Counted from the stretch's first letter, positions 34,375-43,511 are shown. The stretch: 64,000 bases of DNA from Bacillota bacterium (GCA_029974635.1 JARKQY010000031.1:62001-126000); one strand, 5' to 3'. Program-made: numbers and translations. The notes: generated by a model not told the origin, from the letters alone.

Positions 34375-35595
34375 ATGATGAAGGAATACAGAAATTCTAT
34401 CCCCCAAGGAAGGGGAGTTCTTCACCGGGGAAGGCCGCTGATTGGCCTAACCTTGCTTTTAACCTTGGCAGCTATGATTTCTTCCTGTGGCGCTCCCAGG
34501 CCAGTACCCGCTGACCCGGAGGTAGCTCCTCCCAATGATTATGTACGGTTGGGCGGGGAGCTTGTCGTTCTAGGGGCAAGCAACCAATTCGGGATCCAAT
34601 GGTTCCCGGATACTGTGACTACGGTAATTCCCGGTACCAGTTCCCATCCTTTCCGGATGCTCCTCACCGCCGGCGTCAAATCCTATCTTTTGGAGGGACA
34701 AGATCTGTTTAATTTGACCAATTGTAAGGGCCCGGTATTGGACAAAGGCGCGCCGGGGAGTCCCGATAACGGGTATGCGGGAATCTCGGGAGTGGTGGTT
34801 TACGGGGAAACGATTTACGCCATTTATCATACCGAAGATCATGAAAACATGCCGGGCCTCGGTGGGGGAGTTCCCGGCTATTACGCCACGGTTTCACTGG
34901 CCAAATCAACCGACAACGGTTATTCATTCATCAAGTTAGGCCCGGTGGTCACCAGTCAAAAGCCGAAAGCTTGGACATTTTACGACGGACAGGCGGACCG
35001 GGGCGCCGGTGAGCCTTGTATGATCGTTTCGAAGGATGGTACGGAGATATTCATTTATTATGTGGACCATTCCCGGGTCAATAACCGGGGTTGTCAAATC
35101 TTCATGGCCAAGACGGCCAAACCGGCCAATCCCGAAGGTTTAAGCGACTTTTCATTTACAAAGTATTACCAGGGCGGTTTTACCCAACCGGGAACCGGAG
35201 GAGAAACGGATGGCCTCGTCGGGGGCCTGGATGATCCGGTGCTCTCCGGGAAAGCCTTCGATCAGGCGGATGCCAGTTTCCCCAATGTCTATTACAGCAG
35301 TGGCCTGGGCAAATATATCATGGTCTTCAACATGGTGGTCTGGAGAGAGTTCGACGATCCCTCTCCAACCTTGAACGGGATCTATTATGCAACTTCCGAT
35401 GATGGAATCCACTGGAGCACTCCCGTTCAAATCATTCGCGGCTGGTCCATTGCCCTGGGTAATAATGAATTTATTTGGCACCCATCAATTGTTTGGGACT
35501 CCGATGAGCATTTGAAGGGCTATTTAATCTATTCCAAGGGGAATCAAACCACCCGGCATTACATGGTTTGCCGGAGGATTGAATTATTGCAATAA
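34375..35595 (+). CDS. Lipoprotein with beta-propeller (glycosidase/sialidase-like) fold
   Basis: A 406-residue lipoprotein: hydrophobic signal about residues 22-37 and lipobox ISSC. The mature part looks like a five-bladed propeller of the GH43/GH32/sialidase kind, with repeated blade phrases: ISGVVVYGETIYAIYHTEDH, VSLAKSTDNGYSFIKLGPV, GEPCMIVSKDGTEIFIYYVDHS, FPNVYYSSGLGKYIMVFNMVVW, IYYATSDDGIHWSTP. The STDNGYSF and SDDGIHWS pieces are Asp-box-like. Catalytic residues cannot be assigned. Its place after the secreted beta-rich family and the barrel suggests an extracellular glycan-related group. There are two possible ATG codons, at 34375 and 34378. Confidence 0.62.
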   Translation: MMKEYRNSIPQGRGVLHRGRPLIGLTLLLTLAAMISSCGAPRPVPADPEVAPPNDYVRLGGELVVLGASNQFGIQWFPDTVTTVIPGTSSHPFRMLLTAGVKSYLLEGQDLFNLTNCKGPVLDKGAPGSPDNGYAGISGVVVYGETIYAIYHTEDHENMPGLGGGVPGYYATVSLAKSTDNGYSFIKLGPVVTSQKPKAWTFYDGQADRGAGEPCMIVSKDGTEIFIYYVDHSRVNNRGCQIFMAKTAKPANPEGLSDFSFTKYYQGGFTQPGTGGETDGLVGGLDDPVLSGKAFDQADASFPNVYYSSGLGKYIMVFNMVVWREFDDPSPTLNGIYYATSDDGIHWSTPVQIIRGWSIALGNNEFIWHPSIVWDSDEHLKGYLIYSKGNQTTRHYMVCRRIELLQ

Positions 35596-35700
35596 ATCCG
35601 TTGTACTACATTGTCAAAGCTTTTCTATCCGTATATTTATCACGAATGCCGGAATATTTCTCCGGCGTTCATTTTTTAGTCAAACAAAACCTTTCATAAT

Positions 35701-35733
35701 CTTCATAAAATCTTCATTGTAAAAAGCTATAAA
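35701..35733 (+). promoter_or_regulatory. CTTCAT direct-repeat box and -10 of htrA
   Basis: CTTCAT at 35701-35706 and 35712-35717 (11-bp step), 10 bp, then TATAAA at 35728-35733. A further TTTCAT lies at 35692. Same geometry as before the DUF2318 and HMA-TauE genes. Confidence 0.68.
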
Positions 35734-35782
35734 TAATATGATAGAATCAAACCGATGAAGTTATGAACGGGAGGCGAGGATA

Positions 35783-36943
35783 ATGGCTAATTTTTTCCGT
35801 AGTTTAAAAGCAAAGCCCGGTAAATTTTCGGCCGCTACTTTTTGGACAATCATTCTCAGTTCATTTATCAGCAGTTTAATTACGGGAATTTTTTTGTACC
35901 AAGTGTTTGCGGAGAAGTTGAATAAGCAAATGGTATTAACGGAAACGATACGGCCGGTGCAAATACCTGCAACAACAACCGCTCTGGCCAAAGGATCCCC
36001 GGCAACGGCAATTGCTAAGAAAATCGGGCCTGCGGTGGTGGGAATCCGGATGACGTATGCCAATCCTCAGCGGTTTTTCAGCGATTTCGAGCAGGGGCAG
36101 GAGGAAGGTTCCGGAGTTATCATCAGCCGGGACGGGTACATAATGACCAATTATCACGTAGTGCAATATGCCGACCCCCGGAACGGCGCCAGCAGAAATG
36201 TTGCTTTGGAGGTTTTTCTGGCGGATAAGCGCCAGGCTGAGGCCAGGTATATCGGCGGCGATCCCCGGAATGATTTGGCAGTCATCAAAGTGAATTTAAA
36301 AAATCTTCCCGTGGCCGAACTTGGCGACTCATCCCAATTGGAGGTCGGGGAACCCGCGGTTGCCATCGGGAATCCGCTGGGGATCGAATTTGCCGGATCA
36401 GTAACCGCCGGAGTTATTAGCGCTTTAAACCGGACAGTGTCGGTTGAGGATAGAACCTTAAATCTGATTCAGACGGATGCCGCCATTAATCCGGGAAATA
36501 GCGGTGGGGCTCTGGTCAATTCCCGGGGACAAGTTATCGGCATCAATACCGTTAAAATATCGGTTCCCGGCGTGGAGGGACTGGGTTTTGCCATACCCGT
36601 CAATGATGCCAAACCCATTATCGATCAGTTGATTATGTTCGGATATGTGAAAGGCCGGCCGGCCATCGGAATCGCCGGCAAGGAGATCACTGAAGATATT
36701 GCCCGGTATTATGATTTGCCCTTGGGAATCTATATTTTAAGTGTGGTTTCGGGAAGCGGCGCTGCCAAAGCCGGTATCCAAAGAGGCGATATTCTGGTAA
36801 GCCTGGCTGGTAAAAAAGTGCGCGGTATGAAAGACCTCGATCTTATCAAAAGGGATTATAAAGCCGGGGATACCGTAGATGCCGTAATTATCCGGAATAG
36901 TGTCCAAAGGAGAATCCGGATTATTTTTTCGGAGGAAAGATGA
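35783..36943 (+). CDS. htrA: HtrA/DegP-type serine protease
   Basis: A 386-residue envelope protease with an N-terminal membrane anchor (about residues 16-36), trypsin-like domain and one PDZ domain (about 290-380). The catalytic triad is visible: His in MTNYHVV (about 121), Asp in NDLAVIKV, and Ser in NPGNSGGALV (about 236). It degrades or refolds damaged proteins outside the cytoplasmic membrane. GGGAGGCGAGG precedes the ATG at 35783. The promoter carries the CTTCAT box shared with metal-related genes, so it probably belongs to an envelope-stress or metal-stress regulon. Confidence 0.92.
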   Translation: MANFFRSLKAKPGKFSAATFWTIILSSFISSLITGIFLYQVFAEKLNKQMVLTETIRPVQIPATTTALAKGSPATAIAKKIGPAVVGIRMTYANPQRFFSDFEQGQEEGSGVIISRDGYIMTNYHVVQYADPRNGASRNVALEVFLADKRQAEARYIGGDPRNDLAVIKVNLKNLPVAELGDSSQLEVGEPAVAIGNPLGIEFAGSVTAGVISALNRTVSVEDRTLNLIQTDAAINPGNSGGALVNSRGQVIGINTVKISVPGVEGLGFAIPVNDAKPIIDQLIMFGYVKGRPAIGIAGKEITEDIARYYDLPLGIYILSVVSGSGAAKAGIQRGDILVSLAGKKVRGMKDLDLIKRDYKAGDTVDAVIIRNSVQRRIRIIFSEER

Positions 36944-36969
36944 AGCTCCAATCTTTATTTTCGTGCCAT

Positions 36970-37002
36970 CTTCATAAAATCTTCAAATGAATCAGGTACA
37001 AT
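36970..37002 (+). promoter_or_regulatory. CTTCAT direct-repeat box and -10 of the HMA-TauE-cupredoxin gene
   Basis: CTTCAT 36970-36975 and CTTCAA 36981-36986, then 10 bp, then TACAAT 36997-37002. Same spacing as the other two boxes. Confidence 0.66.
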
Positions 37003-37003
37003 T

Positions 37004-37100
37004 AGTATAGCGCTTCAAAGATAATATAATTAATAGAAAGCGCTATACTTGGTAAAATGTTTATTCTGATTGCAGTGTTATTTCGAAAACGTTTTACTAG
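37004..37100 (+). repeat. Two-hairpin dispersed element, copy 1, in the leader of the HMA-TauE gene
   Basis: Hairpin 1 has 12-bp perfect arms AGTATAGCGCTT (37004-37015) and AAGCGCTATACT (37038-37049). Hairpin 2 joins GGTAAAATGTT and AAACGTTTTAC (about 37052-37097). The same order of two hairpins with similar sequence occurs reversed at 59869-59977. It lies between the predicted -10 and the start codon, so it would be transcribed. Confidence 0.68.
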
Positions 37101-37130
37101 CCATAGAAACCATTGCCGGGGGATGATCAG

Positions 37131-39065
37131 ATGGAGCCGAAATTAGCGGTTCAGGTCTTTCAAGTCAAGGGAATGACTTGTACCAGTTGTGAGCTGAATA
37201 TTGAAAATAGGCTGCGGAAAATGGAAGGCGTTGCAAAAGCCAAGGCGTCTTTGGTTACATCCGCCGTTGAAGTGCATTACGACGCCGCCAAAGTGGAACC
37301 GGAGAAATTGAGCGCGGCTATTATCGCCTTAGGATATGAAGTAGCGGCGCAACCAGTGAAAGATCATGAAGCAAAAAAGTTCTCCATCAATCACTTACTG
37401 GGAATCGGGATCATCCTTTTGGCAGTCTATTGGGTGATAAATTCCACTATTGGTTTTGACTTCATTCCCCAAGTTGACCAATCGGTAGGGTACGCCATGT
37501 TGTTCGTAATCGGCCTCCTGACGTCGCTCCATTGTATCGCCATGTGCGGCGGGATCAACCTGTCGCAATGTATAAAAGTCCCGGCGGACCGGAGAACGGA
37601 AAACATGGAAGTTCCGGCAAACAGGAACGATTTAACGCAAGCCGGAGGAACAAATGCAATTACCGGTGTACCGGTTGCAGCGGAATCATGGTTTGCCAAG
37701 TTTAAACCAAGTTTTTTATACAATGCCGGCCGGGTTATTTCGTATACCTTCATTGGTGGCATAGTGGGCGCTTTGGGATCGGTAATCAGTTTCAGCGGAG
37801 CGGCCAAAGGAATTGTGGCGATTTTTGGCGGAGTTTTCATGGTAATCATCGGCATCAACATGCTGGATATTTTTCCCTGGCTGCGCAAGATTAAACTTAG
37901 CACGCCGAAATTTTTTGGAAACAAGATTTACAATAATAGCGGGAAACGCGGTCCATTTTATATCGGCTTGTTGAATGGTTTAATGCCTTGCGGCCCTCTC
38001 CAAACCATGCAGCTTTATGCTTTGGGCACCGGAAGTTTCCTGGCCGGGGCGACCTCCATGTTGCTGTTCAGTCTGGGCACAGTTCCGTTGATGTTTAGCT
38101 TTGGGGCTTTGAGCACTCTTCTAAGCAGTAAGTTCACTCACCGGATGTTAAAGTTTAGTGCCATACTGGTAATTTTGCTTGGTTTGACCATGGTTAACCG
38201 GGGTTTAAGCTTATCGGGGGCTTCATTCGCAGCCCCGATCTCCGGTGAACCGGGAGAGATAGCCCAAATTCAGTCCGGTCAAAACTTTCAAGAAGTGATT
38301 ACCACCATTGAATCCGGACGCTACCAACCGTTTGCGGTTCAGAGGGGAATCCCGGTCCGCTGGATTATTAAGGCCCGGGCTGAAGACTTAAACGGCTGTA
38401 ATAATCCGATTATAATACCCAAATATAATATTCAAAAAAGACTGGTTCCGGGAGATAATATCATTGAATTTACTCCTGCCGAGGATGGCACCATTACCTA
38501 TACGTGCTGGATGGGGATGATTAGCAGTTATATCAAAGTTGTTCCTGATATCTCTAGATTTACCAAAAATGATTTCAGCCGGGATAATACCGCTAACAAT
38601 GGCCGATTAGGCAGCAGCAGAAGCTGTTGTGCGGCCGGCGCCAAGGCAACCAAGTTTTTGGACGGCAGGGTTCCGGTTGACGACATCCAGGCGGCCTCAA
38701 TTGTCAATGGCATTCAGGAAGTAGCCATCACGGTCAATGATGAGGGCTATTCGCCGGCGGCAATCATCCTGCAAAAAGGAGTGAAGGCCAAAATCAAATT
38801 CAACTCGGAGAAACTCAATTCATGCAATTATGCGGTGGTATTCCCGGAATACGGAGGCCAATTGGATTTGAGTCAAGGCCAAACCGAGACTCCTATGCTG
38901 GAGATTACCCAGGACTTTACCTTTCAGTGCTGGATGGGAATGCTCAACGGCTATGTAAAAGTGGTGGATAATCTAAATAATATCGACTGGAACGGGATTA
39001 AGAAAGAGATTGCAGCTTACCGTCCGGCCTCCGGAGGTGGCGGCAGGGGATGCTGCCGTAGATAG
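37131..39065 (+). CDS. HMA - TauE/SafE (DsbD-like) - double cupredoxin fusion
   Basis: A 644-residue membrane protein with three parts. Residues about 7-75 are a heavy-metal-associated domain (GMTCTSC, 14-20). About 90-370 is a urease-accessory/SafE-type membrane region with LTSLHCIAMCGGINLSQC and GLMPCGPLQTMQLYALG. About 385-480 and 525-620 are two related cupredoxin-like domains, each with an NxCN motif (NGCNNPI; NSCNYAV) and a CWMGM motif (YTCWMGMIS; FQCWMGMLN), ideal copper ligands. Cysteine pairs between and after the domains (SSRSCCAAG; RGCCRR) may pass the metal on. It likely handles copper across the membrane. ATG 37131 follows GGGGGATG. The promoter has the CTTCAT box. Confidence 0.86.
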   Translation: MEPKLAVQVFQVKGMTCTSCELNIENRLRKMEGVAKAKASLVTSAVEVHYDAAKVEPEKLSAAIIALGYEVAAQPVKDHEAKKFSINHLLGIGIILLAVYWVINSTIGFDFIPQVDQSVGYAMLFVIGLLTSLHCIAMCGGINLSQCIKVPADRRTENMEVPANRNDLTQAGGTNAITGVPVAAESWFAKFKPSFLYNAGRVISYTFIGGIVGALGSVISFSGAAKGIVAIFGGVFMVIIGINMLDIFPWLRKIKLSTPKFFGNKIYNNSGKRGPFYIGLLNGLMPCGPLQTMQLYALGTGSFLAGATSMLLFSLGTVPLMFSFGALSTLLSSKFTHRMLKFSAILVILLGLTMVNRGLSLSGASFAAPISGEPGEIAQIQSGQNFQEVITTIESGRYQPFAVQRGIPVRWIIKARAEDLNGCNNPIIIPKYNIQKRLVPGDNIIEFTPAEDGTITYTCWMGMISSYIKVVPDISRFTKNDFSRDNTANNGRLGSSRSCCAAGAKATKFLDGRVPVDDIQAASIVNGIQEVAITVNDEGYSPAAIILQKGVKAKIKFNSEKLNSCNYAVVFPEYGGQLDLSQGQTETPMLEITQDFTFQCWMGMLNGYVKVVDNLNNIDWNGIKKEIAAYRPASGGGGRGCCRR

Positions 39066-39181
39066 GTAATTAAAAGATAATCGAAGGGTAAGAGTTAAAA
39101 GGTTAGAGTCTATAGTTCACAGTCTTCAGTCTACAGTTTAAAGGCTAATACAAATGCCTTTGAAGAGCATGAAAAAGGCTA

Positions 39182-39210
39182 TTGACAATCAAAATAGAAG
39201 AGGATATTAT
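39182..39210 (+). promoter_or_regulatory. Consensus promoter of copA
   Basis: TTGACA (39182-39187), 17-bp spacer, TATTAT (39205-39210). Confidence 0.8.
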
Positions 39211-39220
39211 TAGATCATAA

Positions 39221-39239
39221 ATAGGGTAGGGGGGTATAG
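39221..39239 (+). promoter_or_regulatory. CsoR-type operator of the cop operon
   Basis: ATAGGGTAGGGGGGTATAG just downstream of the -10 box. The GGTAGGGGGGTAT run matches the G-tract type of CsoR operators; the csoR gene is in the same operon, so copper would release repression. Confidence 0.75.
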
Positions 39240-39406
39240 TAATTCGAGTGAATTGAGTTTTGGCATTTTGAGTGGATTATATCGAAATTAAGGCTCTGCC
39301 TTAAAGAATTGTTGTCCGTTCCGCGAATATTAGTATTCGCGGCAGCCTCGCCTCCCAAGGGAGCGCGTAGGAGAGTTGATAATTAGGTATCCAAGGGAGT
39401 GAAAAC

Positions 39407-41872
39407 ATGAAACTCGATGTATTTAAAATTAATGGGATGACCTGTGCAGCTTGTGCAAAAACAGTAGAAAGAGTAACCGGAAAGCTTGCGGGTGTAACTC
39501 AATCCAGCGTAAACTTTGCTACTGAAAAACTCCATATTACGTACGATGAAGCTAAATTGACCGTGGCAGATATAAAGAAGGCCGTCTCCAAGGCCGGTTA
39601 TGAAGCCCTGGAGGAAGTCAACGCCAAGGAAGTTTCCATCCCTATTCAAGGGATGACCTGCGCCGCTTGTGCAAAGACCATTGAAAGAGTAGTGGGTAAG
39701 CTTAACGGGATTGAAAGTGTCGTGGTGAATTTTGCCACGGAAAAAGCAAACATCAAGTATAACCCTACCGCAGTCCGGTTGTCCGAAATCAAGCAAGCGA
39801 TTGCCAAGGCCGGTTATAAGGCGCTGGAGATTCAAAACGAAACCCGGGTAGACGAGGACAAACGGAGGAAAGAGAAAGAGATCCGGATATTGTGGGCCAA
39901 ATTTATCGTTGCAGCCTTGTTTGCGGCGCCGCTTTTATATATTGCCATGGCCCCCATGATCTGGTGGCTGCGATGGCCGACCCCGGCCTGGCTGAATCCC
40001 ATGCAGTACCCGCTTATTTATGCTTTAGTTCAAATCGGGTTAGTGATACCGGTAGTTATAGCGGGATACCGGTTCTATACCGTTGGATTCAAAGCGATAT
40101 TGCGCAGAAGCCCGAATATGGACTCGCTTATTGCCATGGGAACTGCTGCGGCTATCGGATATAGCTTATATTCCACCTATCGTATTTTCAATACGGATTT
40201 CAAATATGTAAATGACCTTTATTTCGAGACTGCGGGTGTTATCTTAACCCTTATTTTACTTGGCAAATCATTAGAAGCGGTATCGAAGGGACGGACATCG
40301 GAAGCCATTAAAAAGTTGATGGGACTTGCGCCGAAAACGGCTATTGTTATTCATGTCGACCAAGAGATTGAAATACCCATTGAGGAAGTGGAAGTCGGCG
40401 ATATCATCGTCGTCAAGCCGGGTGAAAAAATTCCGGTGGATGGTGAAGTTGTTGAAGGCCTGACTTCAGTAGATGAATCCATGTTGACCGGAGAGAGCAT
40501 ACCGGTTGAGAAAAAGGCCGGGGACAAAGTATACGGCGCCAGCCTCAATAAGAACGGATCGATCCGGTTCAAGGCAACCAAGGTGGGCAGCGAAACAGCA
40601 TTGTCACAGATTATTAAATTGGTTGAGCAGGCACAAGGCTCAAAAGCTCCCATCGCTCAAATGGCGGATATCGTATCGGGTTATTTTGTACCGGTGGTGT
40701 TTGGCATTGCCATCTTGGCGGCGCTGGCGTGGTATATTTCAGGACAAAGCGTAGTGTTTTCCTTGACGATATTTATTGCGGTCCTAGTCATTGCCTGTCC
40801 CTGTGCGCTGGGATTGGCCACTCCCACCGCGATTATGGTCGGTACCGGAAAAGGCGCCGAATACGGTGTTCTGTTTAAAGGCGGCGAGGCGTTGGAAACG
40901 ACTCATAAGGTCAAGACCATCGTATTCGACAAAACCGGCACCATTACGGAAGGCCGTCCGGAAGTAACCGATATTATTACAACCGACCTTGTCGGCAGAA
41001 ATAAATTGTTCCAGTTGGCGGCATCAGCGGAAAAAGGATCGGAACACCCTTTGGGCGAAGCGATTGTCCGCGGCGCGGATCAAGAAGGACTGGCTTTAAT
41101 TAAACCCGATACATTTAATGCCTTGCCGGGGCGGGGTATTGAAGCCGAAATCGAAGGCAAATCCCTTCTTTTGGGTAATGACAAGCTGATGGCCGAAAAA
41201 CAAATTGAGATCACGAATTTGGGAGATCAATCCGACCGGTTGGCACTGGAAGGAAAGACCCCTATGTATATCGCTATTGATAATAAACTGGCGGGGATTA
41301 TTGCAGTGGCGGACGTAATAAAGGAAAGCAGCGCCAAGGCTATCCGCAGACTGCATGAGATGGGCATTGAGGTTGCCATGATTACCGGCGACAATCGCAG
41401 GACAGCCCAGGCAATCGCAAAACAGGTCGGGATTGACAGGGTTCTGGCGGAAGTGCTCCCGCAAGACAAGGCCAATGAAGTGAAAAAGCTGCAAGCCGAA
41501 GGTAAAAAAGTGGCGATGGTGGGGGACGGCATCAATGATGCGCCGGCGTTAGCTCAGGCGGATATTGGTATCGCCATCGGTTCGGGGACGGACGTCGCCA
41601 TGGAATCAGCGGACATTGTCTTAATGCGGAGCGATTTGATGGATGTACCGACAGCTATCCAACTTAGCAAACGTACCATCCGAAACATCAAACAAAACTT
41701 GTTTTGGGCATTCGGATATAATGTGGCGGGAATTCCGATAGCGGCTGGATTATTGTATGCTTTTGGCGGTCCTCTCTTGAGTCCGATTTTTGCCGCCGCC
41801 GCCATGTCGTTGAGTTCCGTATCCGTTTTAACTAACGCGCTAAGATTAAAAGGGTTTAAGCCTTATAAATAA
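39407..41872 (+). CDS. copA: Copper-exporting P1B-type ATPase
   Basis: An 821-residue copper ATPase. Two N-terminal HMA domains carry [10 protein letters not shown] (about 10-19 and 82-91). The membrane copper site is [12 protein letters not shown]. Other P-type landmarks are [16 protein letters not shown] (phosphorylated Asp), SEHPLGEAI and [36 protein letters not shown], with the late [18 protein letters not shown] and [15 protein letters not shown] of the copper subfamily. It pumps Cu(I) out of the cytoplasm using ATP. It is the first gene of copA-copZ-csoR and is preceded by a CsoR operator. Confidence 0.95.
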   Translation: MKLDVFKINGMTCAACAKTVERVTGKLAGVTQSSVNFATEKLHITYDEAKLTVADIKKAVSKAGYEALEEVNAKEVSIPIQGMTCAACAKTIERVVGKLNGIESVVVNFATEKANIKYNPTAVRLSEIKQAIAKAGYKALEIQNETRVDEDKRRKEKEIRILWAKFIVAALFAAPLLYIAMAPMIWWLRWPTPAWLNPMQYPLIYALVQIGLVIPVVIAGYRFYTVGFKAILRRSPNMDSLIAMGTAAAIGYSLYSTYRIFNTDFKYVNDLYFETAGVILTLILLGKSLEAVSKGRTSEAIKKLMGLAPKTAIVIHVDQEIEIPIEEVEVGDIIVVKPGEKIPVDGEVVEGLTSVDESMLTGESIPVEKKAGDKVYGASLNKNGSIRFKATKVGSETALSQIIKLVEQAQGSKAPIAQMADIVSGYFVPVVFGIAILAALAWYISGQSVVFSLTIFIAVLVIACPCALGLATPTAIMVGTGKGAEYGVLFKGGEALETTHKVKTIVFDKTGTITEGRPEVTDIITTDLVGRNKLFQLAASAEKGSEHPLGEAIVRGADQEGLALIKPDTFNALPGRGIEAEIEGKSLLLGNDKLMAEKQIEITNLGDQSDRLALEGKTPMYIAIDNKLAGIIAVADVIKESSAKAIRRLHEMGIEVAMITGDNRRTAQAIAKQVGIDRVLAEVLPQDKANEVKKLQAEGKKVAMVGDGINDAPALAQADIGIAIGSGTDVAMESADIVLMRSDLMDVPTAIQLSKRTIRNIKQNLFWAFGYNVAGIPIAAGLLYAFGGPLLSPIFAAAAMSLSSVSVLTNALRLKGFKPYK

Positions 41873-41886
41873 GGAATTTGGGATTT

Positions 41887-42010
41887 CAGGTCTATTGTTC
41901 CGTGTTCAAAGTCGCAGGTTCCATGCCTGATCGATGAACGATGAACACGAAACGCGGAACGAAGCATCCCTGAATCAACAGAAAAAACTGAACGCGGAAC
42001 GAGCATCTTC
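41887..42010. repeat. GTTC/GAAC-rich intergenic repeat, copy between copA and copZ
   Basis: Begins GGTCTATTGTTCCGTGTTC and runs through GATGAACGATGAACACG to CGCGGAACGA. The left GTTCCGTGTTC and right GAACACG..GCGGAAC parts are inverted, so it can fold. A second copy lies at 42266-42382, on the other side of copZ. Confidence 0.55.
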
Positions 42011-42045
42011 GCAATTGCAGAAAAAATGAGATGGAGGAGAACAAA

Positions 42046-42261
42046 ATGAAAAAACAAATTAATATCGAAGGAATGAGCTGCGAGCACTGTGTAAGGCATG
42101 TTAAAGAGGCATTAAATGGGGTATCCGGGGTAGGCGGTGTCCAAGTGGATTTGGAGGGAAAAAATGCGGTGGTTGAAATAAGTGACACTGTGACGGATGA
42201 AGTATTGAAAGCGGCTATTGAAGAAGTGGGATATGATGTAACCGGTATCAAAGTTTTATAA
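42046..42261 (+). CDS. copZ: Copper chaperone
   Basis: A 71-residue heavy-metal-associated protein, MKKQINIEGMSCEHCVRHV, with the MxCxxC copper site (MSCEHC) and the usual ferredoxin-like fold length. The ATG at 42046 is chosen because GGAGG lies just upstream; the ATG at 42031 overlaps it. CopZ brings Cu(I) to CopA or to CsoR. It sits between copA and csoR and is flanked on both sides by copies of one intergenic repeat. Confidence 0.9.
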   Translation: MKKQINIEGMSCEHCVRHVKEALNGVSGVGGVQVDLEGKNAVVEISDTVTDEVLKAAIEEVGYDVTGIKVL

Positions 42262-42265
42262 ATTG

Positions 42266-42382
42266 GGGTCTATTGTTCAGCGTTCCGGCTTTCGAGTTCA
42301 GGGTTTCGGGTGTCGTAATGCTTTAATCGTTGAACGATGAACGCGGAACACGGAACGAACTTCTTCGAACCACTAAAAAGAT
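42266..42382. repeat. GTTC/GAAC-rich intergenic repeat, copy between copZ and csoR
   Basis: Begins GGTCTATTGTTCAGCGTTC and includes GTTGAACGATGAACGCGGAAC; related to 41887-42010. Its presence in an otherwise compact operon is odd. Confidence 0.55.
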
Positions 42383-42401
42383 TAATGAAAGAGGGGATAG
42401 C

Positions 42402-42755
42402 ATGAGTGATGAAGTCACTGGTTGTAGCATGTGCGGCGGTAGTGAAACGGATGATGGAAATTTTGACGGAGCTGCAGCCAGAACAACCAACCGGCCACAA
42501 AAAATGAAAGATTCGCTTATTACAAGGCTTAATCGTATCGAAGGGCAGGTCAGGGGCATAAAAGGAATGATCGAAAAAGATATATACTGCGACGATGTGC
42601 TGAATCAAATTGCAGCAGTGCAATCTGCCATGAGAGGTGTTAGCAAGCTTCTGCTGGAAAATCATATGAAAAGCTGTATCGTCGGCCGTATACAGGCCGG
42701 AGAGACTGAAGTGGTCGATGAATTGCTATACACTATTGAAAAATTATTAAAATAA
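42402..42755 (+). CDS. csoR: Copper-sensing repressor
   Basis: A 117-residue CsoR. The core helix bundle reads LITRLNRIEGQVRGIKGMIEKDIYCDDVLNQIAAVQSAMRGVSKLLLENHMKSCI; the copper triad is Cys in YCDDV, His in ENH and Cys in KSC. An N-terminal extension of about 38 residues holds another CxxC (GCSMCGG) and is rich in Asn/Asp/Thr. The ATG at 42402 follows AGAGGGG. It should bind the G-tract operator before copA and release it on binding Cu(I). Confidence 0.92.
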   Translation: MSDEVTGCSMCGGSETDDGNFDGAAARTTNRPQKMKDSLITRLNRIEGQVRGIKGMIEKDIYCDDVLNQIAAVQSAMRGVSKLLLENHMKSCIVGRIQAGETEVVDELLYTIEKLLK

Positions 42756-42771
42756 AAAAGGAGTGTCGATT

Positions 42772-43476
42772 ATGAAATTTAAAAAAATAGCGATACTGTT
42801 TAAATCTTTGCTTGTCATATCCGTATTGGCTATCTTTCCAGTCGTTGTAAATGCACTATCTCTAGATGTGGTGGCAAAAGTAGCCGTTACTTCCTTCGAG
42901 GCAGTGATTAAGGCCATACCCGATAAAGTCACATTCGACGGCGCCAAAGAGGGATGGGCCATCAAGGGACTTGACGGCAAGGATCGAATTATTATCAGTA
43001 AGGATTTTAGCAGCAAAAATCCGGATATATCTCTGGAACTTGATGCGGCGCCTTTTATAAAAGCCGGCTTGGATGTGGCTAAATTACCGGTCGCTAAATA
43101 TATTTATGATGGCGCAGCCGGAAAAATCACCCTGCCTTTCACGTATGGCCAGGCTAAGTTTGGAGCTGCCGCCCAAAAGTCGGCGCTGGAAACTTTCAAG
43201 CAAATTGTTAAAAACCACCGGGATCTCATTGGTTATCATGAAATACTTGATCATTACGGAATCGCTTTAGGCGACGGCAATATGTTTGAATGGGCCAAGG
43301 ATCTGCGTACCAATGATAAGGATATAGTGTTCGTTTTGAATCCGGAACCGTTTATTAATGCGGGTGTGGATCCCGGAAAAATAACGGAATGGGTATTCGC
43401 AAAGGTAGATATAAAGGATAAAGACGGGAAACCAATTAAGGTCGATAAGTTTTTAAAACCCTTCAATGTAAAGTAG
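42772..43476 (+). CDS. Secreted hypothetical protein
   Basis: A 234-residue protein with a signal peptide (about residues 6-28, ending VVNALS). I do not recognise the family. It has two similar halves: DKVTFDGAKEGWAIKGLDGKDRIIISKDFSSKNPDISLELDAAPFIKAGLDVAKLP and, later, GDGNMFEWAKDLRTNDKDIVFVLNPEPFINAGVDPGKITEW, so the fold may be an internal repeat. AAAGGAG precedes ATG 42772. It lies between csoR and the response regulator in the same direction, with short gaps, which suggests a role in copper or envelope stress. Confidence 0.6.
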   Translation: MKFKKIAILFKSLLVISVLAIFPVVVNALSLDVVAKVAVTSFEAVIKAIPDKVTFDGAKEGWAIKGLDGKDRIIISKDFSSKNPDISLELDAAPFIKAGLDVAKLPVAKYIYDGAAGKITLPFTYGQAKFGAAAQKSALETFKQIVKNHRDLIGYHEILDHYGIALGDGNMFEWAKDLRTNDKDIVFVLNPEPFINAGVDPGKITEWVFAKVDIKDKDGKPIKVDKFLKPFNVK

Positions 43477-43511
43477 GCACTTCATGATCTGGAATTAATG
43501 CCGGAGGAAAT

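Larger units (their letters stand above)
39066..39406. other. copA promoter and structured leader
   Basis: The first 100 bases hold a degenerate TCTATAGTTCACAGTCTTCAGTCTACAG stretch. Then come promoter and CsoR site (listed separately) and a leader of about 190 bases with three possible hairpins: AAGGC/GCCTT near 39290, CCGCGAATA/TATTCGCGG at 39321-39342, and CTCCC/GGGAG near 39352. Confidence 0.5.
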
